Shown: positions 21,194-31,454 of the stretch, in pieces
Position numbering within the stretch: position 1 is the stretch's first letter
How the letters are laid out: every line of letters begins with the position of its first letter
Source of the DNA: Calliopum simillimum
Taxonomy: Eukaryota > Arthropoda > Insecta > Diptera > Lauxaniidae
DNA: 64,000 nucleotides
Reading direction: 5' to 3'
Assembly (NCBI GenBank): GCA_951812925.1
Contig: OX638370.1
Coordinates: 34,219,948-34,283,947, forward strand
Program-made: the position numbers and the translations under genes
The notes under the pieces: model-generated
The model's input: only the letters and a program-made list of their open reading frames with translations
Told to the model about the DNA's origin: nothing
The model's database searches: none

Positions 21194-24100
21194 ATGTCGC
21201 AACTCACATCACCAAGTGGGAATCGGAATAGCCCAGATAATTCCAATTTGGACTGCCAAGAAACGATTATAAAAATTGAATTGGCGCGAAGGATAAATTT
21301 GCTGGAGCCAATAGTTGTATCTTCGGATGACGAGGATGTTGGCGTTGTCAGTGCAGCGGCGGCAGTGGTGGAACCAGAAATTAAAATAGAGCCAAGGCCT
21401 GAGACATCGCGAATTGTAAGAATACTTACACTTTCGGATGACGAGGATGTTGGCGTTGTCAGTGCAGCGGCGGCAGTGGACGAACCAGAAATTAAAATAG
21501 AGCCAAGGAGACCAAGGCCTGAGTCATCGCGAATTGTAAGAATGCTTACACCTATGGATGTTGTGGATTTGCCCAGTTCCAGCAGTTTAGCTGCGCAGCC
21601 TACACAGGACCCTGTGATTGAATTACCAGATGATGAGGATATACTGGAAATAATGACACAGTATTCGCTCTTAGGACCGGAAGTTGTAATATCCTCAGAC
21701 GACGAGGATGTCATTGCACCAATCCAACTTCCTTCAAGAATCATAAAGTCACGTGGTAAGCATTAAGTTTTTTAAAAAAAAAATCGTGTAAGTTTCGGCT
21801 CACATTTGGTTCATATTTGTTTTACCTGTGGGAAAGACACAAATTTTCAAAGTGTATAAGACAAAAAAACGTTCATATACATATGTGACCTGGTCTATGA
21901 AAAGGAGAATAAGTGGCAAAAAAAAAATTTTTCCAATTTTTTGCCGATTCGCTTAAAATGACCTAAAAGTTGTTTTCACAAATTTTTTTTTTTCGCTCGT
22001 AAGCCCCTTTTTCATAGACAAAGTAACATGATTTTTTAATAATTTTTGGGGACATTTTATAACTTTTCAAAACTTGGTAAAAAAATTCTCAAGTATTTCT
22101 TGGATGATACTAAGCATTTTTTGCCGTACACACTTTTTTCGTAAGAAACCTTGGTTTTGAGTAAAAACCATTTTTCCGACCGCATAAGAAAATTTCCATG
22201 TTCAATTGGTCATATTTTGTTCAATTTTTAACCTAAGAAATTTTTTCATAAGTCATTTTAAAGGTAATTTTATTTTTTTTTGTATATATTGCACAATATC
22301 TTTACCTATCTGACTTTAAAAAAGTTATAGGCAAAAGAGTAAAAAAACACAAGAATTTTTTTTCTTTTGCTTCTTTGATTCTTTTTGGTTTCAAAATTTT
22401 TGGTGTAAGAAATTTTTTTGAATAAGCAAATGGTAAATTTAATTCTCTACAAAACGTTTTCGAAAAAAAAAACAAACGAAGTTTTGCTTCGTTCGCTAGA
22501 TATTTTGAAAAAAACTGATTTCCACTGTCTAATTTACATAATAGCACTTCGCGGTTTTTAATCTTAAATGATCAATTGACCGATTTTTTAATAAAAACCA
22601 GTGAACGTAATACTTCCTTTTTAGCATGTTTTTTCGACCTAATCAATAGACATTAGGCTGTGTTTATGATCGAGCGTACTGGCATCGCGCGATGCGACGA
22701 GGATCGCTCTATCGCAAGTAGCATTTTCGCCAGCGTAATCGCTAGCGACAGAGAGTTTACGATAAAGCGGAATTACAAGCGACTGAAAATGTACTTATTG
22801 GACATTAGAAATACCGCGATTACCCCCAAAAATTTGAAAGAAGATGTCAAAAAAGTGAGCTATGGTTTTTATTTTCTTTCAACCTCAAATGCTTTGAAAA
22901 AATTGCCTTGAATCAATGTTCCTATATAAAAAACTAGTATCTCAAACATTTAATCAATTATTTATAGTTTTTTGGATAAAACTTAATTTTGGATTAAACT
23001 TATTGTTGCAAGGTTACCATGAAATAACGCAAGGAACAATTTCCAAAAACATAGCCCATTATAACATGTTTTTATTGGTCTTTTTGACAGCTATTTCCAA
23101 AAACTGGGTTATAATGGGTTAATGATTTCCACAAAAATATTCTATTAAAAATTTCACTAGTGGTCACCAAAGACAAGGAATGCTTAAAACCTTAGAACAA
23201 TTCCTAAAAGATGTAATAAAAATAGTTGTTTCGAATAAAAGTTGAGCGATTCGTCGCTACTCTATTTCTAAAATTTTTGGTTTGTGAATTCTCGTCGCTC
23301 TTAATCTCCGGAAAACGCTTTTCGTTAAATCGCTGTATCATAAAGACTTCCATATGTACTCGTATATTTTGTCGCAAGTAGCGATTCGCTTTGCATCGCG
23401 CGACGCGAATTCGCTCGATCATAAACATAGCCTTAATTGTAAGAAAACATTTTTTTTTTTTTTGTGCACATTAAAATTGAATTGAATTCTTTATTAATTT
23501 TTTTTTTTTCTAAACCATTGTACAGATTATAAAATTCACTTACTGTACTATAGGCGGCTGTAACATATTATCTGTTTTTTTTTTTTTTTTTGTTTTAAGA
23601 GAAGATTTAGAAATCTATTGGCCACACACATTGAGTTAAAATGCCACCACCAATATTATTTTGTATTTTATATACGGTTTGTTTAAATTGAAATGATCTT
23701 TAACGCTCATTATACTAATAAAATACATAGAATGCCTCTTGGTTTGCAGTCTTATTATTTGCAAATTTACACTTGCTCCTGGAGTTATATAAATGTCTCT
23801 TCAACTTATATTAATTGCGCACATTAAAAAATAGAAAAGTATTTGACATAAGTTAGATCTCGAAATTTGGAATTGGTAACACTTTTGAAAAAGACTCTTG
23901 AAAATAATTTCGGTTGGCAATGTCAAATAAAATTTCCGTTTCGTCTCTCGACTAGAAACGAAAGCAAAATTCGTTCCGATACGCAATAGGGGCCACAAGC
24001 TTTGGAGTTTTGGAGTAATAACCGTTTAACTGAAGGCGTCTTTAGGGCAAAAAGGACTCACTTGACTTTAATCCGTTTTAGAAAATAATCTGGATCCAGG

Positions 24101-27100
24101 CCATAACAAACGGAGAATTATGGGGGTTCAAGCCCCCCAGGAAGATCTTTTACCCATATATAACGGTAGAATTTTGTGTGTGGTATAGTGTTCCTTCGTT
24201 TTTTATTTGAAACCCTCCCCAGGAGTAAATCGTGCGCACGGTCCGGTGTGGGTCAAGCAGCTTTTTAATGCTAATCCTACGATAAACTTGCAACATGCTT
24301 GGCTTTTAATTTGAAGCATTATAAGCGCAAGGAACATGCTCCGAAAAGGGCCAGAAACTTTTTTTCTATGTGGAGGATTAAGTCTTTCAATCATATTTTT
24401 CGTAGCGGTTTTAATAAGCTGCATTGAATGACTTGTCTTCATAATATGTAATAACTATTAAAACCGACATGGCTTTAGAGGTTTGAAAACATTTTTGAAA
24501 ATTGAGATTTTTAAATTTTAATCTTAAATACTAAACGATTAATAGTTTTGAAAACGTCCTTAGATCAAATTTTGTAGAGAATTTTTATTCCAATATTATC
24601 TTCTTAGAGAGTCTTGGTCCAAAATTAAATTTGTTTTAAAAATAACAAATTTTTAAGGAAATTATCATGTTTTTTTTTTTAGAAATACTATGTTTTAGGG
24701 AAAAACATAAATGCAGATTATTTTAAAAAGAAAAAAATATTAATTTTTCTGGTATTGAACTGGTATCAAAGTTGAGAATTTATTGAAAAAACATTTCGGT
24801 TTGGTTGTCATATTTTCTAAACTAATTTGGGGTCGCTAAACACGAAAACGCTTTTTTTGCCTTTATATTTTCGAGCACGCAACTCTGCAAAAAATATAAA
24901 GTTGTCGTGAACTTCAAAAAAGTGTTCAATTACTCGTGAGTACTTACTGACAAAGAAAAAAAAATTTGAAACATTGACTGGTTGGAAGGATATTTAAAAA
25001 AAAAATTGTCTGTTTTGATTAACTTGACGGTGCTATTTGAATTTAGCAGAATTGTTCTGTCGCTTATGGTTTCCGAGATATCCTGCCCTAGATGTTCAAA
25101 AACATGATTTTTTGAGGTTGTAAAATTGTTTTGCTCTTTTCTGTTCTTGAAAATGATCTATGAAACGGTCTTGTATGTATAATTTTTATTTAAAAAGTAA
25201 TGATCATTTGAATAAAACATCATAAAAGGTATAAATTGAGCAATAGCTATAGAGGATCCATATATGATTTTTAACTTTCATGATGTTATTTTAAAATGGT
25301 GATGACTTTTTTAAAAAAATACCACTAGCTCATTTTTAAGACATAAAGCCGTACTAAATTATGCATTTAATACAAAAAATGGCGAAACAATTTCGTGCAT
25401 CCAATAATGTAGTAACTAAAAGAAAAAAATTTTTTTTTACAACTTTGAGAACGGCTCTATGCCTAAAAATATACTACATATTTTGAAATAATTTTTTCTT
25501 GTAAATTGATTTGCATTTAATTCCCTGCAATATAGGATTTCCAGAGCAAATATTCCCGCCCTTTAAAATTTACAAAAAACCAATTTCTAGAAAAAAAGTC
25601 ACGAAATTTTTTTTTTTTAAATTACTATTTTTGTGCCAAAACGGCATCAAATTTCACTTTTGGACCAAAACTTTCTAAGAAAATAATGTTGGCCTAATTA
25701 TTCTCTACAAAAGTTGACTTAAGGACATCATCGAAAGTCAATAGTTTCGAAGTTCCGAGCATCTTTTAGTCCATTTTTCAAGCTTTGATCGATTTTTTTT
25801 TTTTAATTTTTTTTTTTTTTTTGATCTATTTTTGATCAAAATGGATGGAGAGCAAACAAAATCACAACTTTGCACATTTTATAAGGACTGTCCCAGAAAA
25901 ATTGATACTTTTTCATCAATAAAAAAAATACCCAATGAATTTTTTTAAGTTTTCGAACTTTTTATTGATTTCTAGACATCTTTTTTGTTTAAAACGTGAT
26001 CACCAACTGTTATATATTTTTTAATCGTGATGTTATATAGAAAAAATAACACCCTTATTTCGGCCTTCACGATCGTCAGGTAAATCATAATCTTAAGCAA
26101 CAAAAGTATCAAAATTTTCTGGGACAGTCCTTATATCATTCCTAATTAACATCGAATGCTATCAACAAAGTTCGTCTGAACAAGTCCTTGATAGAAAAAA
26201 AAAACGACTGAATGAGAGTGAGTTCTTTCAAGCTCCTAGAATAGTGATCGGCGTTCTATAGCACAATTGTGCACTCAAAAATCTACCTAGCTCTCTATAT
26301 CCTTTTCTTTCTTCTATCTATCTTCTCTCAAACATAAACTCTCACTCATTAATTTGCCGACCACTGTCCTATAACAAAGGAAAAAATCTCACATTTATAA
26401 CTGAAACGTTGCTCGTTTTTTTTTTTTTTTTTTTTTATTAAGTCTAATTATTAATTCATAATGTCCTTCAGCCAAAAGGGTATCAAAACCCTATTTTGAG
26501 CTTTCATCTACGCCAATTTCTGCGTTCAAAAAGAAGCAATTGCGAAAAAGACCAAAGTCGATGTCTGCTGAAATAGCTAGCTTTCCACCACCTACTGCCA
26601 CGAATTCTAGGGCCATTGAGCAATCAATGGAAGAGACAATGGAAACCAACATGGCAGCTATTAATGAAGCATCATCGCCACCACCATCGTCACCACCACC
26701 ACCACCAGATATAACAAGAGAAGTAGCAGCAACTGCAATACTATCAAACACTGATGAAAGCAATAACCAGCAACAAAACCGCAACCAAACTCGACGGTGT
26801 ATTAATCAGTTTAAAAGAAATCTTAAAATGGATGTGGTAGATAATGGCAATTACCGATGTAAAATTGAACACGTAAACAGAACAGTGCTGGTAAATGCGA
26901 TCGCCGATAGAATGCTAGCCCAGATGAATAGCAATCAATTCATTGTGCCAAGGTAAAATGAATGTGGCTATCTTCTAAAACATCTTATGCAAATTCAGTA
27001 AAAAATTATGTCGCATAATTTTAGGAGGTTGTTTTATTACTGTATTAATCTCGAATTCCATAGCGGTTATAAATTTTGCTCTTAATACAGAAAAAAATTT

Positions 27101-28593
27101 GGCCTAGCCAAAAATTTAATACCCTACAATGGACCATTTTGAAAATTTTACTTGTATGCTCAGAGTTTGCGCTAACTATACATAGTATCTGCGCGAAATT
27201 CTGTGCCATCACCTCAAATGACGCTTGCACTGCAGCATTATGAAAATTTTGCTTGTAGGGGAGATGCCTAGAGGTTGAAGGCAATCGATGTTATCAATTT
27301 AGAGCAAATTATCGAAACTATCGTAAATCACCTCATAAATCTCTTGTGGAAGCGTAGTATAATAGAATTTATTTTATGAGATCATTTATCACATCTTGAT
27401 TTTTATTTAAAAATAGTAGTTGGTCAACAATATTAGGTTTAAGGTAGCTTCTGCGTTCCGAAATAATTTGTCAATCCTTGCTGAAGAACATCCTTTTTGA
27501 TTTGGAGGACGATGCAGAGCTTAGAACTGAAAAATAAACTTTCGATGGTGGTTAAAAAACAACGATTGTATCGAAAATTGAAAACATCGATTGCATTCAA
27601 GCTCTAGAGGTGCTACGCTTTGTTGATCGAGTTCGCCTAGTTGTTGCTCAGAGCTTCCTGTAACTATTCCTAGTATTGGTGCAAAATTTTATTACATTAC
27701 CTCAAACAATGCATTCAGAATAGCATTTTTAAAACTTACGGTAGTATGAGGCCCTTTTGTTTTTGATCTGAGCTGTCTGAGTGAAATTTTGTTGAATTAT
27801 ATCTAAAAACGTATTAAGTATAGAGTTTTAAAACTTTTGCTAATATGGGAGTTACCATGCCCTCTGGTCCGAATTTACCTAGATTTTGCTCAGTGAGAAT
27901 ACCCTGAGGGTGTTGGGCATCAATAAATACTAAAATTATGCGACATTATTTGAAAATTATGTCGCAATACATTGTAACTGAAGTTTTGCAAGGCAGCCTT
28001 TGTGAAATGCTAATTTTATTAATTTAATGCTTAAACCTTTTTGCATCACAGATTCATCGCTTCATTTTGGAAACGGGGTAAACTCTGTTTTATTTGTGCC
28101 GATATGACAACACGTCAATTTCTTATTGACACCGTTGCAAGCTTACCAGAATTATGGCCTGATTGCTCGTTGGCTGCAGAGCAATTCAATGGCCCTCGAA
28201 ACCCTAAACGTGTTCGTTTAATTTTAAGTGAGCAAGTTCTTGAAAGTTGCGCCAACTTTATGGAGGCGTTAGCTAGACAAAACCCTGATCTAAATGTGTA
28301 CCAGTGGGAGGTTGTCAATCGTGGTTTTCGGAGATACAATGGTGATATATTGTTTGATTTCAACATCGACCTCGAGTCATATAAAGAACTGCGTAGGAAC
28401 CGGGGCTACGTTTATTTCGGGTTTGGAAGATTGCTATTTAATTTGAATGCAAACCGTAAACTTAGTAAACTAAATCCTTTTATGAGGCGTATGATGTTTT
28501 GCAATCTAAACAGGTAAGTTTTTTTTTTCACATTTCAAAATTGAATTAAATCAGTTTTTCATTCCTTTCAGTCAGTATAATGTGCAGTCATAA
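21194..28593 (+). CDS. DUF4780 protein with alternating SIM-like and SUMO-consensus motifs
   Basis: Four exons fit one frame: 21194-21755, 26472-26952, 28052-28513 and 28572-28593, all with GT-AG junctions, giving about 508 residues. Function is unknown. Exon 1 (residues 1-187) is acidic and has four hydrophobic-acidic motifs of SUMO-interacting type: IVVSSDDED (40-48), ILTLSDDED (77-85), VIELPDDED (141-149) and VVISSDDED (164-172). Between them are three perfect IKIE sites (26-29, 63-66, 100-103) matching the SUMO-attachment consensus. Exon 2 is low-complexity: a basic patch (FKKKQLRKRPKS, nuclear-signal-like), Pro and Gln/Asn runs. The C-terminal 200 residues match DUF4780 by pattern, with FWKRGKLCFICADM, RQNPDLNVYQWEVV and GYVYFGFGRLLFNL. 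The start is the first in-frame ATG before a long continuous frame. Other exons in the 4.7-kb intron cannot be excluded. Confidence 0.82.
21323..21550 (+). repeat. Tandem duplication within exon 1 of the DUF4780 gene
   Basis: Two adjacent units with an offset of 111 bases (37 codons) begin TCGGATGACGAGGATGTTGG and are nearly identical for 45 bases. Each encodes an acidic SIM-like tail, an Ala run and one IKIE site. The second unit has a small in-frame insertion (RRPRP instead of RP). Confidence 0.85.
22656..23432. mobile_element. PIF/Harbinger-like non-autonomous element, 777 bp
   Basis: Ends are GGCTGTGTTTATGATCGAGC and the inverse GCTCGATCATAAACATAGCC (one mismatch). TTA flanks both sides (22653-22655 and 23433-23435). 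TTA duplications with GG(G)C.GTGTTTA-like ends are typical of PIF/Harbinger. Subterminal CATCGCGCGA..CGA and TCGCAAGTAGC also recur inverted. Internal open frames of up to 83 codons have no transposase motifs. Confidence 0.8.
25060..25400. repeat. Dispersed repeat, also present at 55000-55200
   Basis: CATGATTTTTTGAGGTTGTA and TTTTTAACTTTCATGATGTT here correspond, in opposite order and orientation for the first part, to sequence at 55000-55200. The shared text includes GTACTAAAT.ATGCATTTAAT. The element's ends are not clear. Confidence 0.55.
25883..26132. mobile_element. Tc1/mariner-type MITE with AAGGACTGTCCCAGAAAAAT termini
   Basis: AAGGACTGTCCCAGAAAAAT on the left and GTATCAAAATTTTCTGGGACAGTCCTT (as TTTTCTGGGACAGTCCTT at its end) on the right are inverse. 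TA flanks both sides (TATA on the left overlaps the target). It is about 250 bp without coding capacity. Confidence 0.75.
26953..28051 (+). other. Intron 2 of the DUF4780 gene
   Basis: A 1.1-kb intron, GTAAAA donor and CATCACAG acceptor. Most of it (about 27100-27930) is the dispersed dipteran-type repeat also seen at 37430-37965 and 57480-58420, with phrases such as GCTCAGAGTTTGCGCTAACT. A fragment near 27323-27362 matches the AGCCTGTTTCCACCGG MITE. Confidence 0.6.
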
Positions 28594-28651
28594 AATAACA
28601 TCATGCTTATAATCGAAAAAGAATTTTACTCTTTTTATTTTTAATTATTGA

Positions 28652-28862
28652 GGCTTGTTCCGTAATCCATGTGGTTTCAATTACTTTTGATTTTGCAAGC
28701 TTTTTGATGAAAAAGAAGGATAAAAAGTATTGGAATCTCTTTTTGTGGAGAATAACAGGTTCTACAAATAATTTTGATTTGTATTTACGAAAACGTAACC
28801 GTTTAGAAAATATTCGACAAAATCGAAAAGTAATTGAAACCACACGGATTTCGGGACATGCC
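28652..28862. mobile_element. Short PIF-like MITE with TGTTCCGTAATCCATGTGG termini
   Basis: The ends TTGTTCCGTAATCCATGTGG and CCACACGGATTTCGGGACAT are inverse with a few changes, and the arms continue as GTTTCAATTACTTTTGATTT and its inverse. It is about 211 bp, with TGA and TAA at the two borders (possible diverged 3-bp duplication). A half-copy occurs at 63584-63627. It lies just past the stop codon of the DUF4780 gene, probably in its 3' UTR. Confidence 0.7.
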
Positions 28863-29153
28863 TAATTATCCTATAATTTGATTGTTTTTCAAACAGCACT
28901 TACAAAAAGGTATTAAACTCAGAAGTGGGTGTCTTATTACAGTGTGTAATTTGTAACTCTAGTGCTTTATTCTTATTTTATTATATGTATTAATCTTTAA
29001 TACTTGCATATTATTTATTTTCATTTTCATTAAGTATTCAGCTGTGCTTGAATAGAAATGTGAATTCATTTATTTCATTTATTATTTTTCTTATTATTAC
29101 CCAATAAAATTTTTGAACTTGTAAACTTAGCCATACACAAATCAAAAACAATA

Positions 29154-29272
29154 AGGGTATTCCTTAAAACGTGTAAATGCCTCGTAAACTCGTAGTAGTT
29201 GTCAAGATCAATACGAACTTTGTCAGCCTTATAACGTTTTAGATACTTTTACACGTTTTAAGGAACACCCTA
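29154..29272. mobile_element. Short MITE with AGGGTATTCCTTAAAACGTG termini
   Basis: AGGGTATTCCTTAAAACGTG on the left and CACGTTTTAAGGAACACCCT on the right are inverse with one mismatch. It is 119 bp, non-coding, and flanked by ATAA/AAAT, so the target duplication is unclear. Confidence 0.7.
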
Positions 29273-30213
29273 AATGATTTATTATACTATTAGGCGGCTA
29301 TGGTAGCATGACGTTTATGAGATGTCATTTTGAAGATTTGACGGTAAAAATTTAGGTAAGGTTATTTCCCATAGGATTTTATTCAAAATTGAATTTGTTT
29401 ACCGGTGTCTTGCAATTTCGTTCAAAGCAATTTTTAATTGGTCCAAGTCCACTGATTAAAATAAAAATGAAAGTCATCTATGAGGTCAGCCATCATCGAT
29501 CGAGCAAAAACTTTGGGGTAGATTACTAAGGGACCAAAATATATAATAGCCTGTTGATGAGTGAGGTGGGTTACGGCTAAATCACTTCATTAATCTTCGG
29601 TGGAAACATGCTTTAAGGCGTGTTTTTCTTGGCGCGTATATACAATTGTATTAATTTCCAAACCGAGATAACTCATGAACAATGAGTGAATCAAACGATT
29701 AAAGTTGCAAGGATCTTTTATAGAGAATCATTTAAAGAGCAAATAATTTACGTTTAGTGCGAAGAAAAATTTGCTCTTTAGAAATTTTTCAATAAAAATA
29801 CTTAGGTGGCGATAAAGGTAACAAAAATTACAAATTTTGACAGTACTACGAGTTCCGACGTTTATTTGAAAAGGTTAGTATTTCTAGACCATGAACATAT
29901 TTCGACACTTCAACCTATTAGAATTCGAGTAGTCCAAAAATGTTCTTCAAAACTCGTTTATTTTTGAATAAAGCCGTTTTTATTCATTCCTGTAGAATTG
30001 TAATTGTATGACTTATCAATGTTTTTTAAATGACCGATTCATTAACCATAATTATTCTTTTAGCTAATGGCTGGCGCTAGATTAATGATTTCGAGAAAAT
30101 TGTACTTCCTGATGTGCTTTTTTAGCCATAAGCTTCAGCTCCGTAATACCCGTTCTTTCTTTTCAACATTGAAAGTCCTACGATGTAAGCGTTTTGAAGC
30201 TTATAGCCTGTTT

Positions 30214-30734
30214 CGGTGCCGTGACATAGTCCCCACGAAATGGGGATTATGTCCGCCAATAATTCGGACATAGTCCCCATTTCTAAAATGGGGATTATGT
30301 TTCAGACATAATCCCCAGGAAAAAACGGACATAGTCCCCATAACGATATTTTGTTATTGACAACAGCCGCAGCTCAGGATTTACAACTCCCAAAAATTCC
30401 AATACCGTTTTCGCGGCGGCCTTCAGCCGCTGATCAGACTATAATATATCCAACACCTAGTTTGCTAGCCACAGTAATTTTACATAAGGGTAGGAGTAAG
30501 TGGGCGGCCTGCGGCCACAACTCAGGATTTAAAACTCCCAAAAATCCAACACTGGCTTCGCGGCGGCCTTCGGCATCCACACTATGTATATTGATTTTTT
30601 AAATGGATTATTGCAAAAATTTTGTTCAATCTTAATTAAATTTTTCGGACATAACCCCTATTGGGAACAATTTGCGGACATAACCCCCATGACCAAAATG
30701 GGGATTATGTCCGTTGGGACTATGTCCGGCAACC
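30214..30734. mobile_element. 521-bp element with GACATAGTCCCC hairpin ends and a GC-rich core
   Basis: It starts CGGTGCCGTGACATAGTCCC and ends GGACTATGTCCGGCAACC. Multiple internal inversions of GGGGATTATGTCC and GGACATAGTCCCC fold both ends into hairpins. The flanks are GCCTGTTT (30206-30213) and GCCTCTTT (30735-30742), a 7-of-8 match, so an 8-bp duplication is likely. The core is the GC-rich unit also found at 16160-16366. No ORF with family signal. Confidence 0.75.
30383..30578. repeat. GC-rich hairpin repeat, copy 2
   Basis: Same order as 16160-16366: ACAACTCCCAAAAATT, GCGGCGGCCTTCAGCCGC, CAACACCTAGTTTGCTAGCC, GGGCGGCCTGCGGCC, then the start of the unit again. Period is about 148 bp. 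Confidence 0.8.
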
Positions 30735-31454
30735 GCCTCTTTCCACCGGAGATTTATTTTGGGATTTATGGCTATTTTCAGATTTAGCTGACATTTAATA
30801 CATGAAGAATGAGGCGAGTTACGGCTAAATCACTTCATAAATCTTCGGTGGAAACAGGCTATTTCAAAAAATCATTTTATACGCGCTTGTAAATTTCTAT
30901 TGGAGAAAGTGTTTCCTGTAGAAGCGATTAAAATTTTGCCCCTTGGGTAGGGATAATCCTACCAAATTTCCTAAAACCACTACTCAGCGCGAAAACATGA
31001 TTCCGATCATTATGCTAATTTTGATTAATTTTCATGTGCCATTTGAATGAATGAATATTGGTGCAATTTTGTATAATTTTCGCTTTCCATATAACTTTAT
31101 TTTGAATATTCTTCATTTATCCAACATCTGGCAACCATTTCGGTATTTTAAATTTTGATGGGTCTGAATGAGTGTGAAAGAGACAGCTACAAGCAACGTG
31201 GTGTGGTGAATAAAGTTTGACAATAAAATTTATTGTTTTTGCAACGAACTGTCAATCGTTGACAGTCACTTTTTTCGTTTCGCACTGCGAATTGCTTTTG
31301 TTTTGTTTAATTTTGATGAAGGCAGAAAATTTATAATAAATAATAAATAAATGCAAGAGTGAAAGCAAAGTGCTTGAAGTTCAGCAAAGTAAAAAATGCA
31401 TACATAAAAACACGAAGTCTTAAGAACAAACTGAAAAAAAAAAACCTAAACATT

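Larger units (their letters stand above)
21756..26471 (+). other. Intron 1 of the DUF4780 gene
   Basis: A 4.7-kb intron with GTAAGC donor and CCTTCAG acceptor. It holds a 777-bp PIF-like element, a 250-bp MITE, a single arm of a dispersed repeat (25060-25400) and a short palindrome near 21886-22030 (GGTCTATGAAAAGGAG against CCCCTTTTTCATAGAC). No further exon was recognised. Confidence 0.65.
30204..30852. mobile_element. AGCCTGTTTCCACCGG MITE split by another insertion
   Basis: The left tip (TATAGCCTGTTT) and the remainder (CCACCGGAGATTTATTTTGG ... GGTGGAAACAGGCTAT) belong to the palindromic family also at 47920-48489. The element at 30214-30734 separates them. Joining the two sides restores the family's usual AGCCTGTTTCCACCGG end. 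Confidence 0.75.
28863..31454. other. Intergenic region, MITE-rich
   Basis: No gene is recognised between the DUF4780 and seven-transmembrane genes. It contains small inverted-repeat elements at 29154-29272, 29547-29614 and 30204-30852, and a half-copy (about 29616-29720) of the element at 62774-63157. An AATAAA at 29103-29108 could end the DUF4780 transcript. Confidence 0.5.

Noticed and set aside
21121..21744. 207-codon open frame on the minus strand opposite DUF4780 exon 1
   Set aside because: It is the complement of a Ser/Asp/Ala-rich repeated coding exon, and no start, splice sites or family support it.
22660..22911. 83-codon frame starting ATG at the PIF-like element's left end
   Set aside because: Lies across the inverted terminal repeat and has no transposase or host domain.
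24120..24160. GGGGGTTCAAGCCCCCC, resembling a tRNA T-arm and box B
   Set aside because: No box A or acceptor stem at the right distance; it is a simple hairpin.
26491..26784. 97-codon minus-strand frame opposite DUF4780 exon 2
   Set aside because: Gly/Asp-rich shadow of the Pro/Ser-rich exon.
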